NCBI RefSeq assembly: GCF_002210095.1 | Contig: NZ_AQQR01000003.1 | Location: 62,001 to 126,000 of the forward strand | Source: Marinibacterium profundimaris | Lineage (GTDB): Bacteria > Pseudomonadota > Alphaproteobacteria > Rhodobacterales > Rhodobacteraceae | DNA: 64,000 nucleotides | Reading direction: 5' to 3' | Part shown: positions 19,162 to 29,803 of the stretch, in pieces | How the letters are laid out: every line of letters begins with the position of its first letter | Position numbering within the stretch: position 1 is the stretch's first letter | The notes under the pieces: model-generated | Database searches by the model: none | The model's input: only the letters and a program-made list of their open reading frames with translations | Told to the model about the DNA's origin: nothing | Made by a program: the position numbers and the translations under genes

Positions 19162-19820
19162 TGCTGGATGATGCCCGGCCGCAGGGCTGGGCCGACCTGC
19201 CGTTCTTCACCACCGACTGGCCCGCGATCGACGCGGCGCTGGCGCGTGAGACGCGGCAGATCCTGCCGCCGCGCAGCCAGGTCTTCGCCGCGCTCGACCT
19301 GTGTCCGCCGGACGCGGTGCAGGTGGTCATTCTGGGCCAGGATCCCTATCCGACACCGGGCCATGCCCATGGGCTGGCCTTCTCGGCCGCGCCCGATGTC
19401 CGCCCCCTGCCCCGGTCCCTGTCCAATATCTACAAGGAGATGCAGGACGACCTTGGCGCCTGTCCGCCGAATGCCGACCTGCGGTTCTGGGCGCGCCAGG
19501 GCGTGCTTTTGCTGAACACCGTCCTGACCGTGCCGGCGGGCGAGGCGCATGGCCACAAGGATCTGGGCTGGCAGCGTCTGGCAGACCAGGTTCTGGCCCG
19601 CCTTCAGGACCGGCCCCGCGCCTTCCTGCTGTGGGGCAAGCCCGCCCAGAAGATCGCGCGCACCATAGACGCCCCGCATCTGAAGATCGAAACCGCGCAT
19701 CCCTCGCCGCTGTCGGCGCGCCGCGGGTTCTTTGGATCGCGCCCCTTTTCCCGCACCAACGCCTGGCTTTCCGAGCAGGGCCACACCCCCATCAACTGGA
19801 CCACCCCGGAGGCCCCATGA
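19161..19820 (+). CDS. Uracil-DNA glycosylase (family 1 type)
   Basis: Removes uracil from DNA to start base-excision repair. The 219-residue product carries motif A as GQDPYP (residues 59-64, catalytic Asp61), followed by GHAHGLAFS, a [17 protein letters not shown] segment, and motif B HPSPLSA (His180 onward). Family 1 enzymes usually have a His or Pro-flanked variant of GQDPYH; here the last residue is Pro and the following G-Q is G-H. It is inserted between trpD and trpC with one-base and four-base overlaps, so it is co-translated with them. Confidence 0.88.
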   Translation: MLDDARPQGWADLPFFTTDWPAIDAALARETRQILPPRSQVFAALDLCPPDAVQVVILGQDPYPTPGHAHGLAFSAAPDVRPLPRSLSNIYKEMQDDLGACPPNADLRFWARQGVLLLNTVLTVPAGEAHGHKDLGWQRLADQVLARLQDRPRAFLLWGKPAQKIARTIDAPHLKIETAHPSPLSARRGFFGSRPFSRTNAWLSEQGHTPINWTTPEAP

Positions 19821-20629
19821 CCGAGACCATCCTGGACCGTATCAAGGCCTACAAGCTTGACGAGATCGCCGCCGACAAGGCGGCCAAGCCGATTGACGCC
19901 CTGGAGGCCGAGGCGCGCAACACGCCGCACCCGCGCCCCTTCGGCGACGCGCTGATCCGCGCCAGCCGCGACGGCTATGGGCTGATCGCCGAGATCAAGA
20001 AGGCCAGCCCTTCCAAGGGTCTGATCCGCGAGGATTTCGATCCGGCCGCGCTGGCGAAGGCCTATGACCTGGGCGGCGCCACCTGTCTGTCGGTTCTGAC
20101 CGACACGCCCAGCTTTCAGGGCGCCAAGGAATACATCTCGCAGGCGCGCGCGGCGGTCGATCTGCCGATCCTGCGCAAGGATTTCATGTACGATCCCTAC
20201 CAGGTTGTCGAAGCCCGCGCGCTTGGCGCCGATTGCATCCTAATCATCATGGCCAGCGTCTCGGACGCGCAGGCCGCCGAGCTGGCCGAAACCGCGAAGG
20301 CCTGGGAGCTCGACGTGCTGGTCGAGGTGCACAACCGCGAGGAAATGGAACGCTGCCTGCCGCTGGAGCCCAAGATGGTCGGCATCAACAACCGCGATCT
20401 CAACACCTTCGAGACGACGCTCGACACCACGCGGAAATTGTCGAAATTCGCGCCGACCGAAAGCCTTCTGGTGTCGGAAAGCGGCCTGACGACCCCCGAC
20501 GACCTGGCCGAGCTGGCGCGCTACGGGGCGCGCTGCTTCCTGATCGGCGAAGCGCTGATGCGCCAGGACGACGTGACCGAGGCGACCCGCAAGCTGCTGG
20601 CCGATCCGCTTCTGGCCGGGGGCCGGTGA
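19817..20629 (+). CDS. trpC: Indole-3-glycerol-phosphate synthase
   Basis: Closes the indole ring in tryptophan synthesis. The 270-residue TIM barrel has [13 protein letters not shown] near residue 55, [32 protein letters not shown], the [11 protein letters not shown] strand, [19 protein letters not shown] and [12 protein letters not shown]. All catalytic positions (Lys, Glu, Lys, Glu, Asn) are present. ATG 19817 overlaps the glycosylase stop by 4 bp, and its TGA overlaps the moaC start by one base. Confidence 0.96.
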   Translation: MTETILDRIKAYKLDEIAADKAAKPIDALEAEARNTPHPRPFGDALIRASRDGYGLIAEIKKASPSKGLIREDFDPAALAKAYDLGGATCLSVLTDTPSFQGAKEYISQARAAVDLPILRKDFMYDPYQVVEARALGADCILIIMASVSDAQAAELAETAKAWELDVLVEVHNREEMERCLPLEPKMVGINNRDLNTFETTLDTTRKLSKFAPTESLLVSESGLTTPDDLAELARYGARCFLIGEALMRQDDVTEATRKLLADPLLAGGR

Positions 20630-21099
20630 TGCTGACGCATTTCGACACGAAGGGAGACGCCCACATGGTGGATGTCTCCGACAAGGAGGTCACCGCGCGC
20701 ATCGCCGTGGCCGCCGGCTGGATCAGGATGAAGCCCGAGACGCTGGCGCTGATCTCGGACGGGACGGCCAAGAAGGGCGACGTGCTGGGCGTGGCGCGGC
20801 TGGCCGGGATCATGGGGTCGAAGAAGACGGCCGAGCTGATCCCGCTATGCCATCCGCTGCCGGTGACCAAGGTGAGCCTGGATCTGACGACCGACCCGGA
20901 CCTGCCCGGCGTGCGGATCGAGGCGACGGTCAAGACCACCGGCCAGACCGGCGTCGAGATGGAGGCGCTGACCGCCGTGTCGACGGCGGCACTGACGGTC
21001 TATGACATGGTCAAGGCGGCCGACAAGGGCATGGAGATCGGCGGCATCCACGTGCGGCTCAAGGACGGCGGCAAATCCGGCCGCTACGAGGCGCCATGA
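20629..21099 (+). CDS. moaC: Cyclic pyranopterin monophosphate synthase
   Basis: Forms cyclic pyranopterin monophosphate from the MoaA product in molybdenum-cofactor synthesis. The 156-residue protein has [14 protein letters not shown] near the N-terminus, [11 protein letters not shown] (catalytic His), [21 protein letters not shown], and [19 protein letters not shown] with the catalytic Asp/Lys. Translation is coupled to trpC (one-base overlap) and to moeA (ATGA overlap), tying Moco synthesis to the trp transcript. Confidence 0.96.
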   Translation: MLTHFDTKGDAHMVDVSDKEVTARIAVAAGWIRMKPETLALISDGTAKKGDVLGVARLAGIMGSKKTAELIPLCHPLPVTKVSLDLTTDPDLPGVRIEATVKTTGQTGVEMEALTAVSTAALTVYDMVKAADKGMEIGGIHVRLKDGGKSGRYEAP

Positions 21100-22313
21100 G
21101 CATGGCCAAAGCCCCCACGCGGTCCGGCCCCGCCAGCGGCCTGATCCCGGTCGGCGAGGCGATGGAAAAGCTATTCTCCCTGGTCGAGCCGGTGGAGATC
21201 GAGCAGATCGACCTGGCCGACGCCTGTGGACGCGTGCTGGCCGAGCCGGTCGCCGCGCGGCGCGATCAGCCGCCCTTTCCGGCCTCGTCCATGGACGGCT
21301 ATGCGATCAAGGCGGTCGAGGCGATGCGCGACGCGCAGTTCCGCGTCGTCGGCGAAAGCGCGGCCGGCCGCCGGTTCGAGGGCCGCGTGGGCCCAGGCCA
21401 GGCGGTTCGGATCTTCACCGGCGCCCCGGTGCCCGAGGGCGCCGATCACGTGGTCATCCAGGAGGACGTGCGCCGCGACGGCGCGCTGATCTCGCTGCTG
21501 GACGAGCCCGGCGACAAGGACAACATCCGCCCCGCCGGCACCGATTTCCGCGTCGGCGCGACATTGGAAGCGCCCCGGCGCCTCGGCCCCTCGGACATCG
21601 CCCTGCTGGCGGCGATGAACATCCCGTTGGTCCCGGTGCGGCGCCAGCCCGAGATCGCGCTGATCTCCACCGGGGATGAGCTGGTCCAGCCCGGCGAGGA
21701 CCCCGGCCCCGACCAGATCATGGTGTCGAACACCTACGGGCTGAAGGCCATGCTGGACCTTGCCGGCGCCTCGGTCCGGATGCTGCCGATCGCCCGGGAC
21801 ACCGCGGCCTCGCTGCGCACGGCGTTCGAGCTGGCCAGGGGCGCGGACCTGGTGGTGACGATCGGCGGCGCTTCGGTCGGGGATTACGATCTGGTGGGCG
21901 ATGTCGCCGCCGAGCTGGGCATGGAACAAAGCTTCTACAAGGTTGCGATGCGCCCGGGCAAACCCCTGATGGCCGGGCATATCTCCGGCTCCGCCATGGT
22001 CGGTCTGCCAGGCAACCCGGTCTCGGCCCTGGTCTGCGGAGAGGTCTTCCTGCGGCCCATGCTGAACAAGATGCTGGGCCTCGGCGCCTCGGCCCCCGCG
22101 CGGCTGCAGGCACCGCTGAGCCAACCGCTTCTGGCCAATGGACCGCGCGAACATTACATGCGCGCCACGCTGGATGCCGCCGGAATCCACGCCTTCGACC
22201 GGCAGGACAGTTCGCTTCTCAGCGTGCTGACCAAGGCCAACGCGCTACTGGTGCGTCCGCCTCATGACAGCGCGCGCGAGGTCGGAGAGATGGTGGACTA
22301 CATCCCGCTCTGA
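21096..22313 (+). CDS. moeA: Molybdopterin molybdenumtransferase
   Basis: Inserts molybdate into adenylylated molybdopterin. The protein is 405 residues, the usual MoeA length. It has [11 protein letters not shown] near residue 66, [33 protein letters not shown], and the MPT-binding [11 protein letters not shown], followed by [15 protein letters not shown] 21096 overlaps the moaC stop by 4 bp. It ends the trp-mo operon; lexA follows after about 150 bp with its own promoter. Confidence 0.96.
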   Translation: MSMAKAPTRSGPASGLIPVGEAMEKLFSLVEPVEIEQIDLADACGRVLAEPVAARRDQPPFPASSMDGYAIKAVEAMRDAQFRVVGESAAGRRFEGRVGPGQAVRIFTGAPVPEGADHVVIQEDVRRDGALISLLDEPGDKDNIRPAGTDFRVGATLEAPRRLGPSDIALLAAMNIPLVPVRRQPEIALISTGDELVQPGEDPGPDQIMVSNTYGLKAMLDLAGASVRMLPIARDTAASLRTAFELARGADLVVTIGGASVGDYDLVGDVAAELGMEQSFYKVAMRPGKPLMAGHISGSAMVGLPGNPVSALVCGEVFLRPMLNKMLGLGASAPARLQAPLSQPLLANGPREHYMRATLDAAGIHAFDRQDSSLLSVLTKANALLVRPPHDSAREVGEMVDYIPL

Positions 22314-22401
22314 GCCCGGTATGGGATCGCAGGGGGCGATGGTTCGGCCGATCCGCGATCCCCTCGGCCTGAGCACAATTGTCACGCGCCTGACACGAGT
22401 G

Positions 22402-22430
22402 TTGACACAAAACGGGAACATGCGTAGAAC
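22402..22430 (+). promoter_or_regulatory. lexA promoter with embedded SOS (LexA) box
   Basis: A consensus -35 TTGACA at 22402-22407 is 17 bp from a -10 TAGAAC at 22425-22430. The alphaproteobacterial LexA box GAAC-N7-GAAC occupies 22416-22430 and overlaps the -10 exactly. This is direct evidence of LexA autorepression. Confidence 0.9.
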
Positions 22431-22462
22431 ATCCCCAACCGAACATCCAGGAGGAGCGGCGG

Positions 22463-23158
22463 ATGCTCACACGGAAGCAGTTGGATTTGCTGGATTTCAT
22501 CAACAAGCGTGTTCAACGCGACGGTGTTCCGCCAAGTTTCGATGAAATGAAGGAAGCGCTGGACCTGCGATCCAAGTCCGGCATCCACAGGTTGATCACG
22601 GCGCTGGAAGAACGCGGTTTCATCCGCCGACTGCCGCACCGGGCCCGCGCGCTGGAAATCCTGAAGCTTCCCGAGAGCCTGGGCGGCGCGCCGTCGGCGG
22701 GCTTTCATCCCCGGGTGATCGACGGCGACCATGGCGAAAGCCACGTGGCCGCCAATATCGAACCTACCGCCTATGCGGCGGTGGAGCTTCCGGTGATGGG
22801 GCGCATCGCCGCCGGCGTCCCGATCGAGGCGATCAGCCAGGTGCATCACAACGTGGCGGTGCCCAGTTCGATGCTCTCGCAGGGCGAGCATTACGCGCTT
22901 GAGGTCAAAGGCGATTCGATGATCGGCGTCGGGATCAACGACGGCGATATCGTGGTGATCCGCGAAACCTCCGCCGCCGATAACGGCGACATCGTCGTGG
23001 CCCTGGTCGAGGATCACGAAGCCACGCTGAAACGCTATGTCCGCAAGGGAAATGCCATCGCGCTTGAGGCCGCCAACCCAGCCTATGAAACCCGCGTCTT
23101 CCCGGAAGACCAGGTGAAGGTGCAGGGCCGGCTCGTGGGGCTGATCCGCTCATACTAA
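22463..23158 (+). CDS. lexA: LexA SOS repressor
   Basis: Represses DNA-damage genes and cleaves itself when RecA is activated. The 231-residue protein has an N-terminal winged helix ([14 protein letters not shown], then [20 protein letters not shown]). The self-cleavage site is A117-G118 in GRIAAGVP. The catalytic dyad is S152 (KGDSM) and K190 (ATLKRY). AGGAGGAG lies at good distance from ATG 22463. The SOS box overlapping its promoter indicates autoregulation. Confidence 0.97.
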   Translation: MLTRKQLDLLDFINKRVQRDGVPPSFDEMKEALDLRSKSGIHRLITALEERGFIRRLPHRARALEILKLPESLGGAPSAGFHPRVIDGDHGESHVAANIEPTAYAAVELPVMGRIAAGVPIEAISQVHHNVAVPSSMLSQGEHYALEVKGDSMIGVGINDGDIVVIRETSAADNGDIVVALVEDHEATLKRYVRKGNAIALEAANPAYETRVFPEDQVKVQGRLVGLIRSY

Positions 23159-23281
23159 GCTGCAGGCGTGGGGCGATGAGGCCGGCCCTGAAATGTCCGG
23201 CAGCCCCCGCCAGTTGGCCGAACCCGGCGGGTGTATGGCCTCAGAAACGCCTTTTTCGGTCCCTGTCCGACGGCACACGGA

Positions 23282-25363
23282 TCACTCCGGCGTGGGGACC
23301 TTTGGATCCAGCCTCGCATATTGCCGCCGTTTCACTGTCGCGCCGTTCCACAGCCGTTGACCCGAAACCTCATGCGCCGTGACCACGCGCAGGCCCCCGG
23401 GCCCGGGCAGGACGGACAGGCTACCGGTGTCCAGCAGCCGGCGCATGTCGAAGATGTCGCATGTCCCGTCCAGCCGCTCGGTCGAGATCACGATATCGAC
23501 CGGCGCACATCCCTCGAACGCCCGCGCCGCGCGTTTGCCGGGCACATGGATCAGCGTCCCGCCCTCCAGCGCGAAGCGGCGGATCAATCCCTCTCCGGGG
23601 TCCGGCCAGCGCGCCGCGGCAGTGGCCTGATCGACAAGATCCCCGTCGTTTTCCAGCCAGATACCGGCCACGAAACCCGCGCCGCGCGGCTTGCTCAAGG
23701 CGCGGCCCGCTTCGGTCATCACGCCCACCAGCCCGCCAGTATCCGCGACCAGCGCCACCGGCCGTTCCGCCCCGGACCAGAGCCCGAGCGCCAGAACCAT
23801 CGGAAGCGCGCCGGCCCATCGCAGCCGCCCCTGCCAGAGCATGATCCAGAGCGCCCCAAGCGAGAGGACCGGCAAAACCGCGGGCCCCGGCGCGATCACC
23901 GGCCGACGCGCCCCCTCCCAGCTGGCAACCTCGGTCGCGACCGCCAGGATCCAGTCCAGGCCCAGGCCCATGACATGCAGCGCGATCCCCTCCAGCCCGA
24001 AGGGCGCGAGGCAGGCCGCCGCCACCGCCGCCGGGATCACCACCGAGCCCATCACCGGAACCGACACCAGGTTGGCCAGCAGCCCATAGGGCGCCATGGC
24101 GTTGAAATGGGCGGCCGAGACCGGCGCCGTGGCCAACCCGGCAATCGCCGAGGACAGGAAGACGCCCATCGCGGGCTTCGCCCAGACCGGCAGCCGCGCC
24201 GTGTCGCGCCCGCGCAGGGCGGTGAAGACCGAGACCAGAGCCGTCGTCGCCGCAAAGGACATCTGGAACCCCGGCGACATCAGCGCCTCGGGCCGCAGGG
24301 TCAGCACGATCAGCGCGGCCATGGCCACCGCCCGGAGGCTCAGTGCCCGCCTTTCGAACAGAACGGCCACCAGCGCCGTGGCCACCATGATGAAGGCGCG
24401 CTCGGTCGCCACGTTGCCGCCCGAGAGCGCAAGATAGACGGCCGCCGCCGCCAGCGCCCCGATCGCCGCGATCTTGCGGATCGGCCAGCGCAGGGCGATC
24501 GGCGGGATCAGCGCAAGCGCGAACCTCAGCCCGCCATACACCACGCCGGCCAGCAACCCCATGTGCAGCCCCGAAATCGCCAGAAGATGCGCAAGGTTCG
24601 AGGCCCGCAAAGCCTCCAGCGCGGCCTGGCCCATGCCCGACCGGTCGCCCGTCGTCACCGCCGCCGCGAAGCCGCCGGTATCGCCCGGAAGCCGCGCCCG
24701 GATCGCGTCCGAGATCGCCATGCGCAGGCCGAAGATCTGCATCGACAGCTCCCCCCGGTCGGGCGGCGCCGCCGTCACGACCGGCGCCCGCGTGTAGCCC
24801 ACGGCGCCCAGCCCCAGGAACCAGGCGTGGCGGCGGAAATCGAAGCCGCCGGGCTCTGCCGGCCCCGAGGGCGGCGACAGGTGGCCCGTGGTCATCACCC
24901 GCTGCCCCGGCACCAGATCGGCCTCCGGCCCGTGCACCGACAGCCGCACCCGTCCCGGCAGACGCGCGGGATCGGTATCGCGCAGCACCACCCGGTCCAG
25001 CGTCATGCGCACCGCGTCCGAGGCCGAGCGATCCAGCGCCACGATCCGCCCTTCCACCGGGCCGTAATATCGGAAATCAAGCTTCGGCGCCTCGACCCGG
25101 TGGGCCCGGGCGCCGGCCAGGCAAACCCCGAGCGCCACCAGCACCAGGCCGGTCAGCAATGGCGTGAACGCCCCCGGCCAGCGCCAGGACACAAAGCCCC
25201 CGCAAAGGACGAACCCGGCCAGAACCGCATAGACGGTCAGGCCGGGCTCGATCCGCAGCCCGAAATAGAGCCCTATTCCGGCCGCGACGCAAACCGGTGA
25301 CCAGGGAAACAAATGACCCCGCTGTCCCCAAAGGGCTGTTTCAACCCAGGCCAGTTCGCGCAT
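23282..25363 (-). CDS. comEC: ComEC/Rec2 family DNA-uptake channel protein
   Basis: An inner-membrane protein thought to carry single-stranded DNA into the cytoplasm in natural transformation. At 693 residues it has several membrane helices at the N-terminus, a DUF4131-like soluble region (residues 60-190), and the competence core with [21 protein letters not shown] near residue 264, [12 protein letters not shown] and [14 protein letters not shown]. The C-terminal metallo-beta-lactamase-like region (after residue 540) lacks the HxHxDH metal motif and looks degenerate. It is divergent from gltX with about 80 bp between starts and converges with lexA. Confidence 0.9.
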   Translation of the reverse strand: MRELAWVETALWGQRGHLFPWSPVCVAAGIGLYFGLRIEPGLTVYAVLAGFVLCGGFVSWRWPGAFTPLLTGLVLVALGVCLAGARAHRVEAPKLDFRYYGPVEGRIVALDRSASDAVRMTLDRVVLRDTDPARLPGRVRLSVHGPEADLVPGQRVMTTGHLSPPSGPAEPGGFDFRRHAWFLGLGAVGYTRAPVVTAAPPDRGELSMQIFGLRMAISDAIRARLPGDTGGFAAAVTTGDRSGMGQAALEALRASNLAHLLAISGLHMGLLAGVVYGGLRFALALIPPIALRWPIRKIAAIGALAAAAVYLALSGGNVATERAFIMVATALVAVLFERRALSLRAVAMAALIVLTLRPEALMSPGFQMSFAATTALVSVFTALRGRDTARLPVWAKPAMGVFLSSAIAGLATAPVSAAHFNAMAPYGLLANLVSVPVMGSVVIPAAVAAACLAPFGLEGIALHVMGLGLDWILAVATEVASWEGARRPVIAPGPAVLPVLSLGALWIMLWQGRLRWAGALPMVLALGLWSGAERPVALVADTGGLVGVMTEAGRALSKPRGAGFVAGIWLENDGDLVDQATAAARWPDPGEGLIRRFALEGGTLIHVPGKRAARAFEGCAPVDIVISTERLDGTCDIFDMRRLLDTGSLSVLPGPGGLRVVTAHEVSGQRLWNGATVKRRQYARLDPKVPTPE

Positions 25364-25442
25364 CTTGCCCCTTCATTCCGGGGTCGCTAGACAGTCCCGA
25401 ACCCTACCATCGGCTTGGTTAGCAAAAGGTAAACAGCTCCCC

Positions 25443-26843
25443 GTGACCTCTCCCGTCATCACCCGCTTCGCGCCCTCGCCCACCGGCTTCCTGCATATCG
25501 GCGGCGCCCGCACCGCGCTGTTCAATTGGCTCTACGCCCGTGGGCGCGGCGGCAAGTTCCTGCTGCGAATCGAGGATACCGACCGCGAACGCTCCACCCC
25601 GGAGGCCACGGCCGCGATCCTTCAGGGCCTCGACTGGCTCGGGCTCGACCATGATGGCGAGGTGATCAGCCAGTTCGAGGGCGCCCCGCGTCATGCCGAG
25701 GTCGCGCTGCAGCTGCTGTCCGAGGGCAAGGCCTACAAGTGTTTCTCCACCCAGGAGGAGATCGCCGCCTTCCGCGAGGCCGCCCGGGCCGAGGGCAAGT
25801 CCACCCTGTTCCATTCGCCCTGGCGCGATGCCGATCCCGCGACCCATCCCGACGCGCCCTATGTCGTCCGCATCAAGGCCCCGCAGACCGGCGAGACGGT
25901 GATCCGCGACCAGGTCCAGGGCGACGTGACGATCCGCAACGATCAGCTCGACGACATGGTGCTTCTGCGCGCCGATGGCTCTCCGGTCTACATGCTGGCG
26001 GTGGTGGTGGACGACCACGACATGGGCGTGACCCACGTGATCCGCGGCGACGATCACCTCAACAACGCCGCGCGGCAGATGATGATCTACGACGCCATGG
26101 GCTGGGATGTCCCGGTCTGGGCGCATATCCCGCTGATCCACGGGCCCGACGGCAAGAAACTGTCGAAACGTCACGGCGCGCTCGGGGCGCAGGAATACCA
26201 GGCCATGGGCTACCCGGCCGCCGGAATGCGCAACTACCTCGCCCGCCTCGGCTGGAGCCACGGGGACGACGAATTCTTCACCGACGCGCAGGCGAAAGAG
26301 TGGTTCGACCTCGACGGAATCGGCAAGAGCCCGGCCCGTTTCGACACCAAGAAACTTGAGAACCTCTGCGGCCAGCATATCGCCATCAGCGAGGATGCCG
26401 CGCTGCGGCGCGAAATCGAGGCCTATCTGCAGGCCGCGGGCCAGCCTGCACTGCCTGCCGCCAAGGCAGATGCCCTGCAAGCCGCGATGTTCTGTCTGAA
26501 GGACCGCGCGAAGACTTTCCCTGATCTTCTTGAAAAGGCACACTTCGCGTTAACCGATCGCCCGATAGAAGCCGATGAGAAGGCCGCCAAGGCGCTGGAT
26601 TCTGTATCCCGTGGTATGCTGAGCGATTTGACGCCGCATCTGCAAAATGCTAGCTGGTCGCGTGATACGTTGGAGGCCGAGTTGAACGCCTTCGCCGACG
26701 CTCAGGGCGTGAAGTTCGGCAAACTGGCCGCCCCCCTTCGGGCGGCGCTCGCGGGCCGGGCTGCAACGCCCTCCGTATTCGACATGATGGTGCTTCTGGG
26801 CCGTGAGGAAACGATTGCCCGTCTCACCGATGCGGCGGCCTGA
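25443..26843 (+). CDS. gltX: Glutamyl-tRNA synthetase
   Basis: Charges tRNA-Glu (and possibly tRNA-Gln for amidation). The product has 466 residues. The class I HIGH element is HIGG in [17 protein letters not shown], the GluRS signature [10 protein letters not shown] follows, and the KMSKS loop is KKLSKRHGA. The likely start is GTG 25443, giving [15 protein letters not shown], the conserved N-terminus; the frame is open to 25365 but those extra residues are not family-like. Many alphaproteobacteria have two gltX paralogues; this could be either. Confidence 0.94.
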   Translation: MTSPVITRFAPSPTGFLHIGGARTALFNWLYARGRGGKFLLRIEDTDRERSTPEATAAILQGLDWLGLDHDGEVISQFEGAPRHAEVALQLLSEGKAYKCFSTQEEIAAFREAARAEGKSTLFHSPWRDADPATHPDAPYVVRIKAPQTGETVIRDQVQGDVTIRNDQLDDMVLLRADGSPVYMLAVVVDDHDMGVTHVIRGDDHLNNAARQMMIYDAMGWDVPVWAHIPLIHGPDGKKLSKRHGALGAQEYQAMGYPAAGMRNYLARLGWSHGDDEFFTDAQAKEWFDLDGIGKSPARFDTKKLENLCGQHIAISEDAALRREIEAYLQAAGQPALPAAKADALQAAMFCLKDRAKTFPDLLEKAHFALTDRPIEADEKAAKALDSVSRGMLSDLTPHLQNASWSRDTLEAELNAFADAQGVKFGKLAAPLRAALAGRAATPSVFDMMVLLGREETIARLTDAAA

Positions 26844-26942
26844 ACCGGGCCGCCCCGCACCAATCGGGCCTGCGCCTTGTCGTGCAGGCTTTATCCAGCG
26901 CGGGACCATTCCGGGCCCCGCCCCTGAAAGAAGGGAGTCCCC

Positions 26943-28238
26943 ATGACCGATACCAACAAGACCGCAGCTCTGACGCTTGATGGCGCCGACCACGAGCTGC
27001 CGGTGCTTTCGCCGTCGGCCGGGCCCGATGTGGTCGATATCCGCAAGCTCTACGGCGGCGCCGGCGTCTTCACCTACGATCCGGGCTTCACGTCCACCGC
27101 GGCGTGCAAGAGCACGATTACCTTCATCGACGGCGACAAGGGCGAGCTTCTGCATCGCGGCTACCCGATCGACCAGCTCGCGTCCAAATCGCATTACCTC
27201 GAGGTCTGCTACCTGCTGCTTTACGGTGATCTGCCGACGGCCAAGCAGCTGGAAGATTTCGAAAGCCGCGTGACGAACCACACGATGCTGCACGAACAGA
27301 TGCAGTATTTCTTCCGCGGGTTCCGCCGCGACGCGCATCCGATGGCCATCATGGTCGGCGTGGTCGGCGCAATGTCGGCCTTCTACCACGATTCCACCGA
27401 CATCACCGATCCCTGGCAGCGCGAGGTCGCCTCGATCCGCCTGATCGCCAAGATGCCGACGATCGCGGCCTGGGCCTACAAGTATCACGTGGGCCAGCCC
27501 TTCGTGTACCCGCGCAACGATCTCGACTATGCGTCGAACTTCCTGCGCATGTGCTTTGCCGTCCCGGCCGAGGAATATGTCGTCGACCCGATCCTGAGCC
27601 GTGCAATGGACCGGATCTTCACGCTGCACGCGGATCACGAACAGAACGCCTCGACCTCGACGGTGCGCCTGGCCTCCTCCTCGGGCGCCAACCCCTTCGC
27701 CTGCATCGCGGCTGGCATCGCCTGCCTATGGGGCCCCGCCCACGGCGGCGCCAACCAGGCCTGCCTGGAGATGCTCAAGGAAATCGGCACCGTCGACAAG
27801 ATCCCGGAATTCATCGCGCGCGCGAAGGACAAGAACGATCCCTTCCGCCTGATGGGCTTCGGCCACCGCGTCTACAAGAACTTCGATCCCCGCGCGACGG
27901 TGATGAAGCAATCCGCGGACGAGGTGCTGGATCTCATGGGGATCGAGGACAACCCGGTCCTGCAGGTCGCCAAGGAACTGGAAAAGCAGGCTCTGGAAGA
28001 CCCCTATTTCCACGACAAGAAGCTGTTCCCCAACGTCGATTTCTACTCGGGCATCATCCTCGAGGCGATGGGCTTCCCGACCTCGATGTTCACCCCGATC
28101 TTCGCGCTGTCGCGGACCGTGGGCTGGATCTCGCAGTGGAAGGAACAGCTGTCCGATCCCGAGATGAAGATCGGCCGCCCGCGCCAGCTTTATGTCGGCG
28201 AGACGCTGCGCGACTACGTGGACATCGAAAACCGCTGA
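26943..28238 (+). CDS. gltA: Citrate synthase (type II)
   Basis: Condenses acetyl-CoA and oxaloacetate, opening the TCA cycle. The 431-residue protein is a hexameric-type GltA. It has [20 protein letters not shown] near the N-terminus, the catalytic-His regions [15 protein letters not shown] and [14 protein letters not shown], and a C-terminal [22 protein letters not shown] sits before ATG 26943. A strong intrinsic terminator follows 24 bp after the stop. Confidence 0.97.
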   Translation: MTDTNKTAALTLDGADHELPVLSPSAGPDVVDIRKLYGGAGVFTYDPGFTSTAACKSTITFIDGDKGELLHRGYPIDQLASKSHYLEVCYLLLYGDLPTAKQLEDFESRVTNHTMLHEQMQYFFRGFRRDAHPMAIMVGVVGAMSAFYHDSTDITDPWQREVASIRLIAKMPTIAAWAYKYHVGQPFVYPRNDLDYASNFLRMCFAVPAEEYVVDPILSRAMDRIFTLHADHEQNASTSTVRLASSSGANPFACIAAGIACLWGPAHGGANQACLEMLKEIGTVDKIPEFIARAKDKNDPFRLMGFGHRVYKNFDPRATVMKQSADEVLDLMGIEDNPVLQVAKELEKQALEDPYFHDKKLFPNVDFYSGIILEAMGFPTSMFTPIFALSRTVGWISQWKEQLSDPEMKIGRPRQLYVGETLRDYVDIENR

Positions 28239-28262
28239 TCGGCCGCCAGGCACAAAAGAAAA

Positions 28263-28286
28263 GGCGCCCCACCCGGGCGCCTTTTT
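28263..28286 (+). terminator. Intrinsic terminator of gltA
   Basis: A GC-rich stem GGCGCCC/GGGCGCC with a 5-base loop is followed by five Ts, starting about 25 bp after the gltA stop codon. Confidence 0.88.
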
Positions 28287-28331
28287 CATGTCATCTGATA
28301 CCGGTCCTCTGAAACCGCCCACGACGCCCCG

Positions 28332-28400
28332 GTCTTCTTCTTGGCCCAAATACCTCCGGGGTGAATGCGCCGCAGGCGCAGAGGGGCAGAGCCCCTGCCC
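28332..28400. repeat. Dispersed intergenic repeat element with two hairpins
   Basis: The TTCTTGGCCCAAATACCTCC core (minus-strand form GGAGGTATTTGGGCCAAGAA) is followed by two small perfect hairpins, GCGCC-GCA-GGCGC at 28368-28380 and GGGGC-AGA-GCCCC at 28383-28395. The core matches the copies near 9.2 and 44.07 kb. It lies between the gltA terminator and the stop of the paaG-like gene. Confidence 0.7.
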
Positions 28401-28403
28401 CGG

Positions 28404-29183
28404 TTACCGCCCTTCGAACGTCGCCGGCCGCTTTTCCAGGAACGCCAGCACGCCTTCCTGGAAGTCCCGGGTCTTGCCACAGCCCCCCTGCAGTCGCGCC
28501 TCCACCGAAAGCTGCGTCTCCAGATCGTTCTCGAAGCTCTGCCGGATCGCGGCCTTGACCGCCTTGTAGGCCTCTGTCGGTCCCTGGGCGAGCTGCGCGG
28601 CGCGGGACTTCCAGTGACTGTCGAAGGCGTCATCCTCCACCGCTTCCCAGATCATCCCCCAGGCCTCGGCCTGGCGCGCCGGGATCTTCTCTGCAAACAG
28701 CGAGGCCCCCATGGCCCGCGCGAACCCGGCCTGGCGCGGCAGGACCCAGGTCCCGCCGGCGTCGGGAATCAGGCCGATGCGGGTGAAGGCCTGAAGGAAA
28801 TAGGCGCTCTCGGCCGCGATCACCACGTCGGCGGCCAGGGCAAGGTTCGCCCCCGCGCCGGCGGCCGGGCCATTCACCGCGGCGATCACGGGCAAAGGGC
28901 AGTCAGTGATGGCCAGGATCAGCGGGGCATATTCCTCGCGCAGGGTGCGTTCAAGATCGGGGTTGGCCGCGTTGGCGCGGTCGCCAAGGTCCTGGCCCGA
29001 GCAGAAGGCCTTGCCCGCGCCGGTCATCACCAGCACGCGCGCGCCCTCCTGCGGGGCATGGCGCACGGCGTGGGTCAGCTCGGCGCGCATCTGGCCAGTC
29101 AGCGCATTGTACTTGTCCGGCCGGTTCAGCGTGATCACGGCGATGGCGTCGCGGATCTGAAGCGTGATGGTGGTATAGTCCAT
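28404..29183 (-). CDS. PaaG-like enoyl-CoA hydratase/isomerase
   Basis: A 259-residue crotonase. It closely resembles PaaG, the ring-1,2-epoxyphenylacetyl-CoA isomerase of phenylacetate degradation, as I remember the E. coli protein. Shared elements are GKAFCSGQDLGDR, VNGPAAGAGANLALAADVVIAA, TRIGLIPDAGGTWVLPR (with the catalytic Asp in IPDxGGTW) and AWGMIWEAVEDD. ATG 29183 begins MDYTTITLQI. No other paa gene is in the window, so a general enoyl-CoA hydratase role is also possible. Confidence 0.82.
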   Translation of the reverse strand: MDYTTITLQIRDAIAVITLNRPDKYNALTGQMRAELTHAVRHAPQEGARVLVMTGAGKAFCSGQDLGDRANAANPDLERTLREEYAPLILAITDCPLPVIAAVNGPAAGAGANLALAADVVIAAESAYFLQAFTRIGLIPDAGGTWVLPRQAGFARAMGASLFAEKIPARQAEAWGMIWEAVEDDAFDSHWKSRAAQLAQGPTEAYKAVKAAIRQSFENDLETQLSVEARLQGGCGKTRDFQEGVLAFLEKRPATFEGR

Positions 29184-29320
29184 GGAAGGTCTCCGTCCCT
29201 GTCGCGGCGCATCGTGATCGGTGGGGGCAGGCATTGCCAGCGGAACGCGGCGTCAGGATCGCGCGCCCGTCATCGGACCCTTGCGGGCCCGCCTCCGGAC
29301 CTCAGGTCCCGTCGCAGGGC

Positions 29321-29803
29321 TCAGCGGCCGGCGCGGCCGTCCTCGTCCAGGATCGCCTGCAGCCGCGCTTCTTCGGCCGCGTTCAGCCCGGCCTCTTGCG
29401 GAGCCGCCGCCCGCGCCCGGCCACGCAGGAACACAAGACCGGTCGCGAGCGCCAGCAGGAACATGATGGGCCCCGCCGCCCAAAGCAGCCAGTTCGACCC
29501 GGTCGTCAGCGGCTTCAGCAGGACATATTCACCATAGCGGTCGGTGACGAAGGCCACGACCTCGTCATCGCTATCCCCCTCGACCAGACGTTCGCGAACC
29601 AGCAGGCGCAGGTCGCGTGCCAGGTCGGCATTGGATTCGTCAATATTCTCGTTCCGGCACACCAGGCACCGCAGACCCTTGGAAATCTCGCGTGCGCGCT
29701 CTTCCAGAACCGGATCGTCCAGCACCTCGTCGGGTTGCACCGCCGCCGCCGGCAGCGCCGTCAGCAGCGCCAGCGCGATACAGATCCAGCGCAGTGCCCT
29801 CAT
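29321..29803 (-). CDS. ccmH: Cytochrome c maturation protein CcmH
   Basis: Part of the system I machinery that attaches heme to apocytochrome c in the periplasm; CcmH keeps the CxxCH thiols reduced. The 160-residue protein has a signal peptide (residues 1-21), the LRCLVC motif with C46 and C49, and one C-terminal membrane helix (about NWLLWAAGPIMFLLALATGLVFL). The start ATG overlaps the ccmF stop by 4 bp. The short length matches CcmL/CcmH forms without the TPR extension. Confidence 0.93.
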   Translation of the reverse strand: MRALRWICIALALLTALPAAAVQPDEVLDDPVLEERAREISKGLRCLVCRNENIDESNADLARDLRLLVRERLVEGDSDDEVVAFVTDRYGEYVLLKPLTTGSNWLLWAAGPIMFLLALATGLVFLRGRARAAAPQEAGLNAAEEARLQAILDEDGRAGR

